NCBI GenBank assembly: GCA_040954595.2
Contig: CM082592.2
Location: forward strand, 5,518,001 to 5,582,000
Source of the DNA: Balanoglossus misakiensis
Taxonomy: Eukaryota; Hemichordata
DNA length: 64,000 nucleotides
Direction: 5' to 3'
The notes below the pieces were generated by a model. It was not told the origin of the DNA and did not search any database. It saw only the letters and a list, made by a program, of their open reading frames with translations. This document shows positions 26,645 to 43,337 of this stretch, piece by piece (the first letter of the stretch is position 1; every line of letters starts with the position of its first letter). The position numbers and the translations under genes were made by a program.

Positions 26645-26664
26645 TTAAAGGGACAAAGTCACTC
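26645..26664 (+). repeat. Dispersed repeat core, copy 2
   Basis: This is identical over 20 bases to 1904-1923, in the same orientation 24.7 kb away. The sequences following the core are similar in base content but no longer align well. Confidence 0.6.
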
Positions 26665-29600
26665 CTTTTTGTGATATCAAGAATGCATGGAATACTTGCA
26701 TAAAGTCTCCCCGTGTGCAAAATTTAAGTCATATTTCATGACTTAAAAAACTGACGGAAATTTACTCCCATTGCTTGTACATGTATGTAAAGAAATAATT
26801 TTGTTAGTCATCAGTTTAGGGGTATCTTTAGTGCCATTGGCGCTATTTATCATGTTTCTTGCCAGCTTTCATTGCACTCAGGTTTATCAGTCTACCAGCA
26901 GTATACAGGCAGCAAGACAGTTAATTATCATTCAGCCGGGACTTTGAAAGAAACGAGGAGACAGGCAGGCAGCCATACAGATCAAAAATAGCACTCAGTG
27001 GCAGAATATGACTCTGAAAGTTCTCTTTTTGTCCTGCGCGAAGTCGCGCCGGAGATTCTTGTCACACCTAGCTGGGAGAGCCATTTATAATTTAGTCTTC
27101 ACTGAATGGGTGCACCCTGCTGGCTGCACGCTGGAGACATCAGCATTCTTAGAAAAGTCGGGCCACTTTTGTTCCCGAAGAATTTTCACGGTCTCCCCTG
27201 GCGTTTTCATCAGCACTGTCTGGGTAGAAAGAAATTGCGAAGACATTAGAGGTATTACTGTGCTTTGCCGCGCTGGTGATTAGACAGGAAGAGTTGTCAT
27301 GGTAACAAGTTAATCTGAGGTTGCCTCCATATTTGTCCTGATGTTTTGTACTTGAATCTGGGTTGGTGGTTTCAAATAAATCGACTGCCATCTGGTGTTA
27401 TTGGGTCAGTAAATCCCACACTTCTTGTATTATCGTTTGATGACACAAATGACATGCCATTTCTATCAAAGTGTATTTTTCGCTTCTAATGACAGTCTAC
27501 ATTTTATTGTTGTTGGGCGTGACTGAAAACGATCAAGAGACGAGTTGTTTTCACTGTAGCCATCTGCCTTTAAGAGCACCATGGGGATTTCAGAAAAAAA
27601 AACACACCTCTAAAGTTTGTTAACTTAGGAAATGTCAAGATCGTGATTGAATCAGGAGTGTTGCCATGGTAACTGATGAGTGAAATACCTGGACCTCGTT
27701 ACCACTAAGTGAGTAGTCAAGTAAGAATTTGCGTAATCAGTAAACACACGTCTGTGAAAGCTGATGCGTCAGATTAGACAAACACGATTTGATTAGCAAG
27801 GCGGCTAAAGCAACGACTTTTCTATAATATTTTATCAGTGTACTTTATATCATCATGTAGTGAAAAATTGTTGAAAACAGGCTGATAATAAAGGAAACAG
27901 GGAATTTTCTTATCTTTGTGAAATAACTGAGGTGGAAGATATAACAGGTAGCTTCAAAGAAAAAAACACATTATGAACACACACAGTTTTGAGTAGGTAT
28001 TTCTCACAAACCCCTTAGGTGAAGTTACTATCTCAGTGCAATCCCTAAAAGCGGTTTGCAGATTACATTCTGCAAAATCAGCAGTGTGGTGCTAATCACC
28101 AAAGCTTTTTCACTGTAGTGATTTTTTCGTATGAATCCTGTTAGTCTATATTTTCACAAGGGATGCAGTTGCCATAGCGACTGTTGAAACCTAAAACGCA
28201 GTTGATGTAGCGATGGCCGAGACCCGAAGCAAATCAGATGGGTGTGTTCAGTGATCACAGTGAAAGAAAATATGATACCCCTCGATGGTGCTAGATTTCT
28301 GGCAAAGTGCGCGTTTAGGAGTCCGGTTGTTCTTGCATTGTTTTTGTCGAAATGACGTTATGCTGGTGGAGTATTTTTGCGTGTCACTGATATCTAGTCA
28401 ATTCTGGCATCCATCCATCTTTATAATAATGTGACAGTGGCATGAAGAAACGATGATATGAACTGAACGCCACGGGGCTGCTATTCTATGAGGCATTTTA
28501 AACATGGAAGCTTTGTGGGAGCCTCGGTATAAACTTGTACAATGTACAAACGTTGCTAGCTGCACAACGCTAAGGAATATAGGTTTGCCAGTGTTGGATG
28601 GTATGTTCCCATGGCAACTGCAAACACAACGATTGTAAATGGCCGTGGGTGTTCCTGTTATTGCCAATGTCAAGTTTAAGGGAACTGGACCTCCCTCATA
28701 GGTGCATAGTTCAGCTCTCTGTTAAGGAGGCAATCGAGTAGGAAAATATGAGAAAAGGTTTCAGATGGTGAATTTCGAGGTTCGTATATACTCCCTCAGC
28801 AAATACTTGCAAACGTAAGATGATGGTTATCAATCATGTGTTGTGGTGCACACAAGAGACATGATAAAATACCCCTGACGCTTAGTGCGAAATGCAACAG
28901 TGAAAATCGTTTCTCCATACACTCTGGATTTATCTCTTTACACTTGGCAAGGCCAATTCTAAAGGTTGGATGTAAGGCGATGGAAAACATCGCTTAGAAA
29001 TGTGCATTCTCTTGTCGGTAAAGGTTACTGCCACCTGTGCCCGCAGTGTGTCACTCCTGGATATTTACGCTAATGGAGAGAGAGAGAGAGAAAGAAAGAA
29101 AGCACACAAGGAGGGGGGATTCTTGTGGCTTGCTGTTCATGCCCTTAGAAGAATACGCAGTCAACCAAGGCATGGAGGCTTGTCGCCAATTATCGCATAT
29201 CACAGGTTTTTTTTTCTTGTAATCATTTTTCGCGGTAAAAAACACTCATCACTCCAGAACCGAGGAGGAATGATGAATGGGACCTTTCTTTCTTTCTTTC
29301 CGTGCTTGTGGGAATTGAAAGAGGGAAACGGCTGATGAAATTGTTTTGTGGATCACTTCGCGTGTAGCGCGACTTTGAATTATTGATGACGGCGATGAAT
29401 ATTCGATACTCTCAGTGTTATTAGGCGGCCATGCAGTCAGTTGATAACGGTGATGTTTTTTGCGATCACACCAGCCAGTCCATGCTGAAAATGAGATATA
29501 TGGCACGATTGAATAGGAACTATTGTAGTGGAAATGGGTAATCATGGTGATGAGAGAGTAGTCATACTGTGTGTATTAATTTTATCTCTGATCATTGCCT

Positions 29601-30115
29601 CCGGATTAATTGTATCTCATCCAAGCGTGCAGTTGTCATCTTTGCCTCATTGTGCATGTGTTTGCCCAGTGAATTTGGTCAGAAGAAAAAAAACTTCATT
29701 ACGGTTTTTGTATATTCACCAGCTTGAGAAACAACAGGCAGACTCTCGCCTTACATAGGCATAACTTCAAACTGTTTTGAATGTCCTATGTGTTTTGAAG
29801 TATGTAGAATGTCAAGCTGAATTTTATAGGTGTGAGATTTTCATTTGGTGCATCATTTTTTATGGAGTACCCCCCCCCCCTCCCATGGTTGGCTTCAAAC
29901 TGTTGACTATCAGTTTTCTATGGTATATGTTTGAACATACTGTAAGTTGAGCTGCTTAGCAAACAGTAAGAAATCTTCAGTGTGATCTGTTGAGGGCGCT
30001 ATTCTCTACCTTTACTATCAAAATTGAAAATTGCAAGTCTTTGAATTTATAAAAAGTGTCCTTCTCGCTGGTTCTAGCATTGGTGTAACAGCCCTCTGCC
30101 TGTTTTCTCTTGCAG

Positions 30116-30512
30116 AGTTGAAAGGTCAACGGATCAAGTGATAAAGCCGGTCAACCTGGACGCCCTCACCAGCTGGGTGGGACACATACCGCAGGACGTG
30201 CTCGACGACATGCCATACGTGGCCCCCATGTTACAGAGACTGGGCTATGACCCCAGGGGCAATCCGCCCAACTACGGAACCCCGGACAAGCTCGTTGTGG
30301 ACAACACGAAGCGGGCGCGGGCCAACCAGGGGCTCTTCGCGAATAGACTCGAAAAGGCCGGCGAGGAGACATACATAAAAGATTACATGGAAGACCCAGG
30401 AGCGGTGAAAAACAAACCGAACGCCCCGAACCAACCACCGCAGATACCCCAGGCGTTTAGAGACAGAAGATTGCCGCCCAGATTCAGAAGAGACGTTTTA
30501 CCAAATTACTAG
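30116..30512 (+). CDS. TPST: Protein-tyrosine sulfotransferase, copy A, terminal exon
   Basis: The first base completes the split Lys codon of SLSK, giving [12 protein letters not shown] as in all animal tyrosylprotein sulfotransferases. The conserved C-terminal block follows: [15 protein letters not shown], a PQDVLDD helix, [11 protein letters not shown] and NPPNYG. The last roughly 55 residues go beyond the block shared with vertebrate enzymes. They are rich in Pro, Asn and Arg and end RRDVLPNY. That makes copy A (412 aa) about 35-40 residues longer than human TPST1 or TPST2. The tail has no recognisable domain and may be disordered in the Golgi lumen. A Val codon (30138) lies in-frame within this exon but it is internal and not a start. 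Stop TAG is at 30510-30512. Confidence 0.95.
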
Positions 30513-32089
30513 CTTCAAAATATCTTTTATAGATGTCATTTATTTATTTCATAATTGTTAAGATACTGCTTTGTTTTCCTGAGACACAGTTACGCTCTCT
30601 CATTGGATTTGGTCGATACCATTGTACTTGGGGGAGGGGAGAGTATGGAGACACACAAAACCCCCCACATATCCTACTATGAAAAAAAAAATGCAACCAA
30701 TGAAAACTCTTTATTATTCCTTAAAGGTCAATCTGTCAGGTCCAACCTTCACCCTCTGATCTTGGGGAAGCAAAACAGTACCTTATACACTTTTTTTAAG
30801 GATCAAGTGGCAGTTCTTTATACTCAAACCCCCCTTTTTTTAGATCGCACTTGCATTTCAGATCTTGCAGCAAAAGTACCTTGTAAATTCAGTAAAGGAT
30901 ATTCTTTATACTGTTTTTTTTCGTAAGCCAGCTGTGGCTGTGGGGGGCAATGTGTACCTTTTCATTACACCATATCAGGTAATATGGTGGGTACGTTCAC
31001 CTTTTGGCATGACAATTGTGCATACACATAAAAATTAATGAATATTAATCAGAGACATCTTTGACTGCTGTATGTAGTATTTACATCTGTTCACGCTTTG
31101 CAACATTCTGTTCCTGGCCTTGAAGTATTAGCATTTTGATTTTTCTTACCTGTTCATTCCAGCCAATCCCAGACTGTGTTACATGATATGTATATATTGC
31201 GCAAGAAGACGCACATGTGATGTGCCGTCTTATTGGTGGTTTTGGCAAGTTGCTGATTTGTTTATTCAATGAGTGAATTGATTTCCTTTCAGAAACTCTG
31301 AATAGGGCATTGACAATCAGATATTTAGTCTTTGCACAGTGCAATGCGGGCCAATTTATTCCAAGGGAAGAGTATTTTGTCTAGACAAGACCTGTAAGTT
31401 GGGGTATGAATGGCGTTTATAATGCATGCAAGAGATCATTTCTGAGATGTGTATGTAAATAAAAAACTCATCGTCAGCATATCACGTGATGTAGCCCTTT
31501 TCAGTGTGTAAATTATGAAGTGTTTTAACTGTGGTCCAAACCAGGTGTTCATAGGTTTGTATGCAAATGTATGGCCCATCCATCAGTCATATTGACAGCT
31601 TAGAAATGATCTATTGCACTACTGTAGAAAACCAGTGTGGGATGTTTTGTTTTTTTAAATTGTCCTAAAAGTCAACAGAAAGGTATGTGTTATACAGCTT
31701 TGTGTAAATACTTGACAATTACTTCATACTGGGTAAAACTGGAAACATTTCAGAGACACTCTTTGCCATTTGTAAACGCAGAGAATTAATCCTATGTGTG
31801 AACGCCATAAATTGTACAGCATGTGGGCAAGAATAAACCTGAGACGTCTAATCCAGTACAGGCATATCTTCCTTGCATCTGCATAAATTTGCATACCAGA
31901 ACATGCAAATATTCTGCCTAATTGAGTCCATGTGTAAGTGGATGTTAATTGTACTTTAACCAGAGAATCCATTTTGTGATTATTTTTGGAAAAATAAAGA
32001 TATCATGCTTCGATACAGTTAAAGTGTTGATTTTTAAAAATAAATTTGATGTGATAACACATTAAAATTTCGAAACAGTATCCCACAAT
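30513..32089 (+). other. 3' untranslated and flanking region of copy A
   Basis: No further coding sequence was seen. Candidate polyadenylation signals AATAAA lie at 31458-31463 and 31993-31998. Which, if either, is used cannot be told from sequence. Confidence 0.4.
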
Positions 32090-32648
32090 ACACCCAATGC
32101 GAATCTCGCGAACGCGCAAGGTTTCATGGGAAATCGCAGAGCGGAAGTGCGGAAAATGACCAGACGACGCTATGCTTTAACACGGGAGAGGCCGATTTTT
32201 GCGTGCAAACCGTCAAAATACGAAGGGGCATATGGTTTTTAAATAAAACGACACCAAGTACTCGTTGATACTCTCACTGGTGAGTACCCCCATGTATGTT
32301 TTTAGACTGAAATACTGTATATCAGGAAGTTATCGTAGTTTTTCGTGTGCTTTAGCGGCCAGCGATCGGGTCCGCAATGTTTACATTGGCCAGTGGGCCT
32401 GATCCCCTTGCGGGAACGCTGAAATATACTTCAAGACATTTTTTTCTGAAGCGTACGTCCACGAAAATGTGAAGCCGACGTCGCACCGCGAGACTACGGG
32501 CTGCACCGTGCGTACGCGGACGGCCGGGCGCTGCTCTCTTGGCAGCCGAGGACCTGTACGTTCGCGTCGCGATAGCGTCTGGTCTTTTTTCCGCACCTCC
32601 GCGATTTCCCATGAAACCTTGCGCGTTCGCGAGATTCGCATTGGGTGT
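32090..32648. repeat. Inverted repeat: two perfect 48-bp arms around a 463-bp spacer
   Basis: The arm at 32090-32137 is the exact reverse complement of 32601-32648 over 48 bases. Weaker matching continues inward (TGCGGAAAA and GACCAGACG) for about another 30-35 bases. The arms are CpG-rich and contain CTCGCGAACGCGC and TTTCATGGGAAATCGC. Both outer flanks show AAT (32087-32089 and 32649-32651), a possible 3-bp target duplication. It may be a non-autonomous DNA transposon with long terminal inverted repeats or an inverted local duplication of promoter DNA. No open frame in the spacer looks like a transposase. Confidence 0.85.
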
Positions 32649-32879
32649 AATACACGCAAGAATTAATTTCTTCATCACTTTATTTCGGTAATTCATTTCG
32701 TTGAATAGAATTGGGTCCCTTCCGAGGCGATGCACACGAACAACGGTAATAGGCCTAAGAAGGCTGTGTGTGATTGGTTCATTTCTTGAAGTCGTACTTC
32801 TTTGATAGACCAATCCGTGAATACCCAGTACAGGTGCGTCATAAAAGTTTAACCAATGAGATTGTACCTCACGCTCCCA

Positions 32880-33370
32880 CTGTGTATAACCGAGCAGTGT
32901 GATGCGCTAGCCGTGATGTTGTCGCCATTTCTACTTGTTCAGACTGGAGTAAACTCGTAGGCCTAAGTTTGTTGGCAGTATCCTGACCCAGTGTAGTTTC
33001 CCGTAGTTGGACCGGTTCTCTTTAGCCACCGGTCGAGTCGGACATTTCCTGTGCCTCGGTACATACCAACCACTCTCGCATGTGTGTCCGGAGAACTACA
33101 CCAAGTACGTATACATAGTCAGCCACGGCATCGCCGACCATATTGCGGAATCATCGATTGCCAGCTCTTGCTTTGTCGTCATTCTGTCAGGGACTGCACC
33201 GGTAGACGCTTTTGTAGTTGGACCACCGCACAAGATATCCCGGAGGGGTCTGGAAGACTTCTGAGGAAAGGATATTGACGGAAACCCTCGAAAAAAAATG
33301 AATGGATACAGTTGGCAAGGCAGATATAAAAGAGACCAAGCGGAGACGAAGGAAACAGATTCAGCAACAG
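32880..33370 (+). promoter_or_regulatory. Candidate promoter and 5' untranslated exon of sulfotransferase copy B
   Basis: This is a CpG-rich stretch. TGTTGTCGCCATTTC near 32918-32932 contains the reverse of a YY1-type ATGGCGAC motif, which often sits at transcription starts. About 440 bp later CAG|GTAGGG (donor at 33371) could end an untranslated exon. Copy B's ATG is at 34426, and acceptor-like AG sites occur near 34346-34368. The link to copy B is inferred from position. Confidence 0.4.
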
Positions 33371-34425
33371 GTAGGGTACCTTCGATTCCAACTTCTCCCA
33401 TTTTGACGTACTCTTCATGCGCGATCATAATTAAATATGCATTTCCAGCATACAATTTCAAGTATTTAGGCGCATGTTAAAGCTCTTAGCAGTTGCTGGC
33501 GAACTTTGATAGGAGACATGGTAGATGATGTATCTTGCACTTAAAAACGTCGCCCAATTTTTAGGGGTGTGAAAAAGATTTGGCAGAGATGCTGGAAAAT
33601 CCGCCGCGGTCCCCTTTTCCAGCCCCCAGGATATGAAATGGTTCATCCCTAACTTCTAACACGCGGAAAATGACCAAACAGTACGTAAATTTCTGACACA
33701 ACACAAAACAACATAACATAACACAAGACAACACAACACAACAGAGATGCGTTATATAGCGCAATTATTTTAAGAAAGAAAAGCGTTTAAAAACCCGCGA
33801 ATACAATATGGCTGATGCAGTTTCTTTTCAAACTTATTAATGATGCAAAACCTCTCATCAACCCATCCTTATTCGTTATATCTCCAGTGTGACACATATT
33901 TTAGTGCACATTACAGGTCACTGACCAGAAACATAGATGTACAGTCCCCCCCCCCTCATCCGGCGGAGGGACAGATCTGATTGTGATAGTGGAGTCTTTC
34001 CATTTTTTCAATTATTAATTAAAAGTCGCAGTTGGTTGGGGGATTTTCTACAACCCTGTGACAATATTGTGAAACAGATGCCGCTACTAAGGAATTCGAA
34101 TATCAGATATATTGTGTAATCTCAACGGGCTGTTGCATCTCTGAACCACTACATGTATTTTAACTCTCTGTGGCAGTACTGAACGTCCCTCCGGATTTTG
34201 TGTTAGTTGTGTGTGTTAGGCCTATACATAATATTTAGCTCCCATTTGGTAGGCCTATATCAGTCACTCTACCGTGGGTATTTATATATCTAATCTGTCT
34301 ATCTGCCTGTCCTGTTTGTTGTTGACATGATGTGGACCGAAGACAGTGAACTTTGGAGGCAGTTACAGTAGCTTCAACACCATACGACACTGATGGAGGT
34401 GAATTGGTATATTCCCCGTAGCAAA

Positions 34426-35273
34426 ATGGCACATTATGGTCGCTATAGTTACACGCGTGTTTTGATTTTTCTACTCATCATTCTCATATTCATAGTGTGC
34501 ATACACAAAAGCGGTTGGCTATGTGGTAATGCGCACAAGGAGCCCAACTGCAAAGGGGAGATGGTGCGAGAGGATGAGGGACTGACCGTTACGTCAAGGA
34601 GGAGGAATGAAACATACCACTATCACAGGGACATGCCACTTATTTTCATCGGGGGTGTTCCGCGGAGCGGCACGACGCTGATGCGTGCGATGATTGACGC
34701 GCACGACGACGTCAGGTGCGGGCAGGAGACGATACTCGTACCCATGCTGCTCGGCATGCACAGGTTGTGGAAGCAGTCGGAGATGGCCTGGGGCCGTTTC
34801 GAAGCGGCCGGTCTGACAGATGCCGTCATAGACGATGCCATATCGGCCTTTATCCTGGAGCTCGTAGTGAAACACGGGGAGCCAGCCCCCAGAATCTGCA
34901 ACAAAGACCCGCTCACCCTAGAATCTATGACTTACCTGCGAGAACTATTCCCAAGCGCAAAGTATATTTTAATGATACGCGATGGACGGGCGACTGTGCA
35001 TTCGATGGTGTCAAGAAAAATCGCAGTTTCGGGATTTGACATCAGAGATTACAAAGACTGTTTCATAAAGTGGAACTCTGTCATTGAAACTATGTACGGC
35101 CAGTGTATGCAGGTGGGCCCCAAGTATTGCATGCCGGTGTACTACGAACAGCTGGTTCTTCATCCAGAATCCCAGATGAGAAAAATAATAGACTTTTTAG
35201 ACCTCCCGTGGGATGAGAAAGTCCTACATCATGAAGAAGCGATTGGAAAGCCAGGAGGGGTTTCTCTCTCAAA
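34426..35273 (+). CDS. TPST: Protein-tyrosine sulfotransferase, copy B, coding exon 1
   Basis: Tandem paralogue of copy A. The ATG at 34426 is preferred: it has A at -3 and G at +4, and MAHYGRYS aligns with MAHRGRYS of copy A. An in-frame ATG at 34393 would add 11 residues. Residues 12-26 form the signal anchor, and NET (N61) is a potential N-glycosylation site. The PAPS loop VPRSGTT (R80), catalytic Glu (E101), CNKD Lys (K160) and the RDGRATVHS motif are all present, so activity is likely. Next to the catalytic Glu the conserved RCGEETR reads RCGQETI, and two further conserved Arg residues downstream are Met107 and His112. The exon ends at donor GTGAGT with the same split Lys codon as copy A. 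Joined to 36249-36489 it gives 362 aa. Codon use is less G/C-biased than in copy A. Confidence 0.95.
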
Positions 35274-36248
35274 GTGAGTAAACGGAAATTGGACACTTGT
35301 CACCAACAAACGAAATATGGGATTTTGGAACAATGGTTATAAAAACTTTGCGCTGCTCTAATAATTGTTTCATTGGGCGATAGATATTGACAGTGTTAAA
35401 ATGCCCCCTGTCAACTTTTGATTGTTAATAGCGGTGTTTTGTCTAACTTGTATCCCCAGCAAGTTAGCTTGATACGATCATCTGCGATGGATATGCTTCG
35501 AAAACGAAACGGTTGGTTTGGTTTTCATATGGCTACCGTGGTTTTGACCGTCACTTTTCCGGTAGTAGAGCGTTTGCAACTTTTATGGCAGTAAACGTTC
35601 GAGTCAGAAAACTGACGGTGTTGTTTTCCACTGTCAGATATACGCCAGCAATGTTGGAAAGAATCTCAAGATAATTAGATTTTTTCCCACTGTGTTTCAC
35701 CCACTTTCTCCATAGTATGGCAACCCTTTGCCCCTTCACAAAAACTCTTGAGCGCTTTTCAAAAACACTTCAAACTATACTCAACTTCTGTACATGTTGT
35801 TAGCCGCTTGGTCAACAGGTCAACAAGCACTTATGCATCACAAACATCACGCACCAGTAATTGTTAGGTCACGTGTTACCTATTCACAAACCCTCAAGAC
35901 GAGTAAGTGCTCGGAGCGCTCAGGTGTAAAGGGAGCCCCCACATGTTAAGATCTCTGAATAAGAGAAACGGCTGTTCCCTTTACTTTAGCATTACTCTGC
36001 TGTATATCATTCACGACTGGAGGTGTTTATACTCCATATAGTTGTGTGTGAATTTTGGCTTTTTTGTTTGGAGTATTTGTGGTCAAATCCCTGGCGCAAA
36101 ATTTGAGACAGCCACTGTACCCTTCCTGGGTACATGTTCATCGATGCAAATGTTCAATGTGGTCTGTAGAGGGCGCTCTAGCTGCCACACCAAACTTGCT
36201 GGTGTATCAGACCTATACATCGGTCTCTTCCTTCTCTTCTTCTTACAG
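35274..36248 (+). other. 975-bp intron of copy B
   Basis: Donor GTGAGT at 35274 and acceptor TCTTCTTACAG ending at 36248. It is at the same position and phase (phase 2, within the Lys codon of SLSK) as the 19-kb intron of copy A. Nothing else was recognised inside. Confidence 0.9.
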
Positions 36249-36489
36249 AGTGGAAATGTCGACAAACCAAGTGAGAAAACCAGTCAACCTGGACGCTCTC
36301 ACGCGGTGGGTCGGTCGAATTCCACAGGACGCGCTCGACGACGTGCCGTCTCTTGCCCCGATGTTGCAGAAACTTGGGTATGACCCTTGGGGGTATCCAC
36401 CCAACTACGGCACTCCCGACGAGATGGTTGTGGAAAACACAAAGCAGATACGGGCCAGGGTCCGGCGTTTTGCAAACAAGGACGAGTAG
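36249..36489 (+). CDS. TPST: Protein-tyrosine sulfotransferase, copy B, terminal exon
   Basis: This exon completes the split Lys and continues [20 protein letters not shown], then APMLQKLGYDPWGYPPNYG, the conserved C-terminal block. It ends soon after at FANKDE with TAG (36487-36489), about 35 codons earlier than copy A. The stop aligns with a Glu codon in copy A, and the DNA downstream still resembles copy A's tail, so the shorter end is a derived truncation. The essential fold appears complete, because human enzymes also end within about 45 residues of NPPNYG. Confidence 0.94.
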
Positions 36490-36605
36490 AAGGTTTAGCA
36501 AGTGGCAGACATAAAACATTCCAGCCACCAAGGATTAAAAGACATCACCTGGACACCATAGAAACAAACCCGTCACCACGGATACTCCAGGCATCCAAGA
36601 ATACA
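36490..36605 (+). pseudogene. Decayed remnant of the sulfotransferase C-terminal tail in copy B's 3' UTR
   Basis: Aligned codon by codon with copy A's tail (from about 30357), the segment keeps AAG, ATAAAA and later AAACAAACC and CCACGGATACTCCAGGC. In copy A the last two read AAACAAACC and CCGCAGATACCCCAGGC. In-frame TAGs at 36487 and 36496 and a later one near 36558, plus small gaps, destroy the frame. This is a by-eye alignment, good in patches rather than along its whole length. Confidence 0.55.
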
Positions 36606-37927
36606 ACATCAACCAACAGGTTTCCCTGCCTCAATTTACGCTGGACAAACATAGATGCACTAACAAAGACATCACACCAAAGATGCAGTTACAACTTTAT
36701 CAGTTTATTTCTATGAACACACGTTTTTGCACTACATAAATGTGTAGGAAACTGGAATTTTTCCTATGGAGTCACTCTCTATAGAATACTCGGGGGCAAG
36801 ATTCACAAAACCATGTGTTCCAAATTTACTTCTGGCTTGAAAAGAGCACTAATTCTAACAACCTCTTCATAAATGAAAAAAAAATAGTGGTATTGCCTAT
36901 TGTAATTGCACTGATCAATGTATAAGGATTTTCAGTCCACACACTGTGATGATAGTGTTGATGACGAAACCATTTCCTAGGTGATGAAAATTGCCTTGTG
37001 GGTAATTTGAGTAGTTTTATCATTGCTAGGCAACAACAAGTCAGCCTCAAAATCATTTCAGAGCAAAATCCATTTTGTTTCCATCTTGCCTGTCATTGAA
37101 ATGGGATCACATCACAGTCTCCATGGAAACAATCATCTTTCCATCTCTTTAAAGTCTGCTTCAAAACTTTAATTGAACAGATATGTCTTGGTTAATATGC
37201 AAATGATGCAGTAGTTAGGCAAGGTGATTTGTTGAAAAATGATTTTGGAAAATCAAATGTACTTCCACGACAGAGGTAGACAATGGACTGAGATTTGTTA
37301 AAAATCTAGTAATTAGCTGTGTCGCTGTTCGCACATGAAAGTCAAACGGCATCATTCACTATCTAACATGTATCACCTGCTACGTTATAGCTAAAGACCC
37401 GTTCTCATTGGTTAATTTTAATGCTGATTATGCCTAATTACTCATCAACCAATCAGATTGCAAATGACACATTAGTACATGTACAAATTTCACAAATTAC
37501 TGTCAAATCTGTTTGTATTAAACACTACAGCCTCAAAGAACACAGCTCTAAGCTGACAATATCCCACATACATTAGGGTTAAACATAACTGAATATTCTT
37601 GATCAAAGTTAAAAGTTTGACACTTCAGATACAATTATTATACAGCACTATGTACTGTTAGCAACTCTTTTTTCACACGTAAGGATCCTCCATGTTTCCC
37701 TATAGTGTCCAGTTAGTAGATATCCAGGGGGTGCCTGTCCTAGAATCCCACTGTTTGAATTGAAAGACCTCTGTACAGAGGAAGCATACCCTAGATGACA
37801 GAGCATCCTAACATATGAAAGAAAAGTCTGCAATACCCTTACTTTGAAAGATTTGCTGGACTACTTATCTACCTAACTTTTGCTTATACACGACCGCATG
37901 ATATTTGAGACCAGGCAGCTGGACTTT
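36606..37927. other. Convergent intergenic region between copy B and the lyase
   Basis: The two genes face each other tail-to-tail with 1,438 bp between stop codons. Most of this should be 3' untranslated sequence. TTTATT at 36704-36709 reads AATAAA on the minus strand and could serve the lyase, and ATTAAA-type hexamers occur on both strands (36534, 37517). No coding sequence was seen. Confidence 0.5.

Positions 37928-43337
<5,410 letters not shown>

Larger units (their letters stand above)
11098..30115 (+). other. 19-kb intron of sulfotransferase copy A
   Basis: The intron runs from donor GTAAGT at 11098 to acceptor CTCTTGCAG at 30115. It holds many short open frames but no exon I can assign to the sulfotransferase or to another gene. 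It contains small tandem repeats, a G15 tract (25281-25295), a C11 tract (29870-29880), GA-rich DNA near 29070-29100, and a 20-bp dispersed repeat shared with 1904. Nested genes or enhancers cannot be excluded. The equivalent intron of copy B is only 975 bp. Confidence 0.8.

Noticed and set aside
27008-27391. Short CpG-containing frames (91 and 80 aa) inside the copy A intron
   Set aside because: They lie on opposite strands of the same DNA with no domain, no splice partners and no conserved motif. An exon of a nested gene cannot be supported from sequence alone.
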